A stretch of DNA of 5,666 nucleotides, from contig JAAYUP010000480.1 in assembly GCA_012517635.1 (NCBI GenBank), positions 1-5,666 of the forward strand, given 5' to 3'. The notes under the pieces were generated by a model. The model saw nothing but the letters and a program-made list of their open reading frames with translations, did no database searches and was not told the origin of the DNA. Positions 5,657 through 5,666 of this stretch are shown here, in pieces. The DNA comes from Candidatus Atribacter alterifermentans (GTDB lineage: Bacteria; Atribacterota; Atribacteria; Atribacterales; Atribacteraceae). Positions within the stretch are counted from its first letter, which is position 1; each line of letters begins with the position of its first letter. The translations under genes and the position numbers were made by a program.

Positions 5657-5666
5657 CCATAAAAAA

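Larger units (their letters stand above)
5315..5666. other. non-coding region with repeat and IS debris
   Basis: No complete gene is visible in these 352 bases. From left to right they hold an A6-GCCC stretch without a matching hairpin arm, a CCGTCATT octamer (5338-5345), a GC-rich hairpin (5371-5391), a second CCGTCATT (5409-5416), AT-rich sequence with an A7 run (5479-5485), and a minus-strand transposase stub with its upstream signals (5508-5656). CCGTCATT is the reverse complement of the AATGACGG end of the repeat at 75-112, so decayed repeat copies in the other orientation are possible. Confidence 0.55.

Overview
This is an AT-rich bacterial window. It holds one tightly packed plus-strand operon of six genes (184-5314), with short non-coding, repeat-bearing sequence on both sides. 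The junctions are overlaps of 4, 17 and 4 bp, then a zero gap, then a 1-bp overlap, so translation is probably coupled along the whole run. No gene looks foreign to its neighbours. I see no RNA gene and no CRISPR array.

Layout. Positions 1-183 contain two adjacent REP-like palindromic units and a possible promoter. Then come a DegT-type sugar aminotransferase (184-1290), a Gfo/Idh/MocA-type sugar-nucleotide dehydrogenase with a TTG start (1287-2240), a COG2509-type FAD-dependent dehydrogenase with a ferredoxin-like cysteine cluster (2224-3618), SurE nucleotidase (3615-4388), acylphosphatase (4389-4667) and protein-L-isoaspartate O-methyltransferase (4667-5314). The remaining 350 bases hold a GC-rich hairpin repeat, fragments resembling the upstream repeat, and, on the minus strand, a broken N-terminal piece of an IS1182-type transposase (5508-5639).

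How the genes fit together. The first two genes look like a GnnB/GnnA pair: the dehydrogenase would oxidise the 3-OH of a UDP-GlcNAc-type sugar and the aminotransferase would place an amine there. That would give UDP-GlcNAc3N, used for lipid A with amide-linked acyl chains. The last three genes act on damage or by-products: SurE on nucleoside monophosphates, acylphosphatase on acyl phosphates, and Pcm on isoaspartyl residues. The surE-pcm association is well known; here a small acylphosphatase gene is inserted between them. The FAD enzyme has no settled role.

Organism. A lipid-A-type sugar pair suggests a diderm. AT-richness, the palindromic repeats, COG2509 and IS1182 remnants would fit an uncultured anaerobic lineage such as Atribacterota. 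That placement is a low-confidence impression and not something the sequence proves.

The most interesting points are: the G8 run at the aminotransferase/dehydrogenase junction, where a one-base gain or a -1 frameshift would fuse the two enzymes in frame; the paired repeats whose stems differ by compensating changes; the four-cysteine cluster in the flavoenzyme; and the transposase stub that keeps its start signals.
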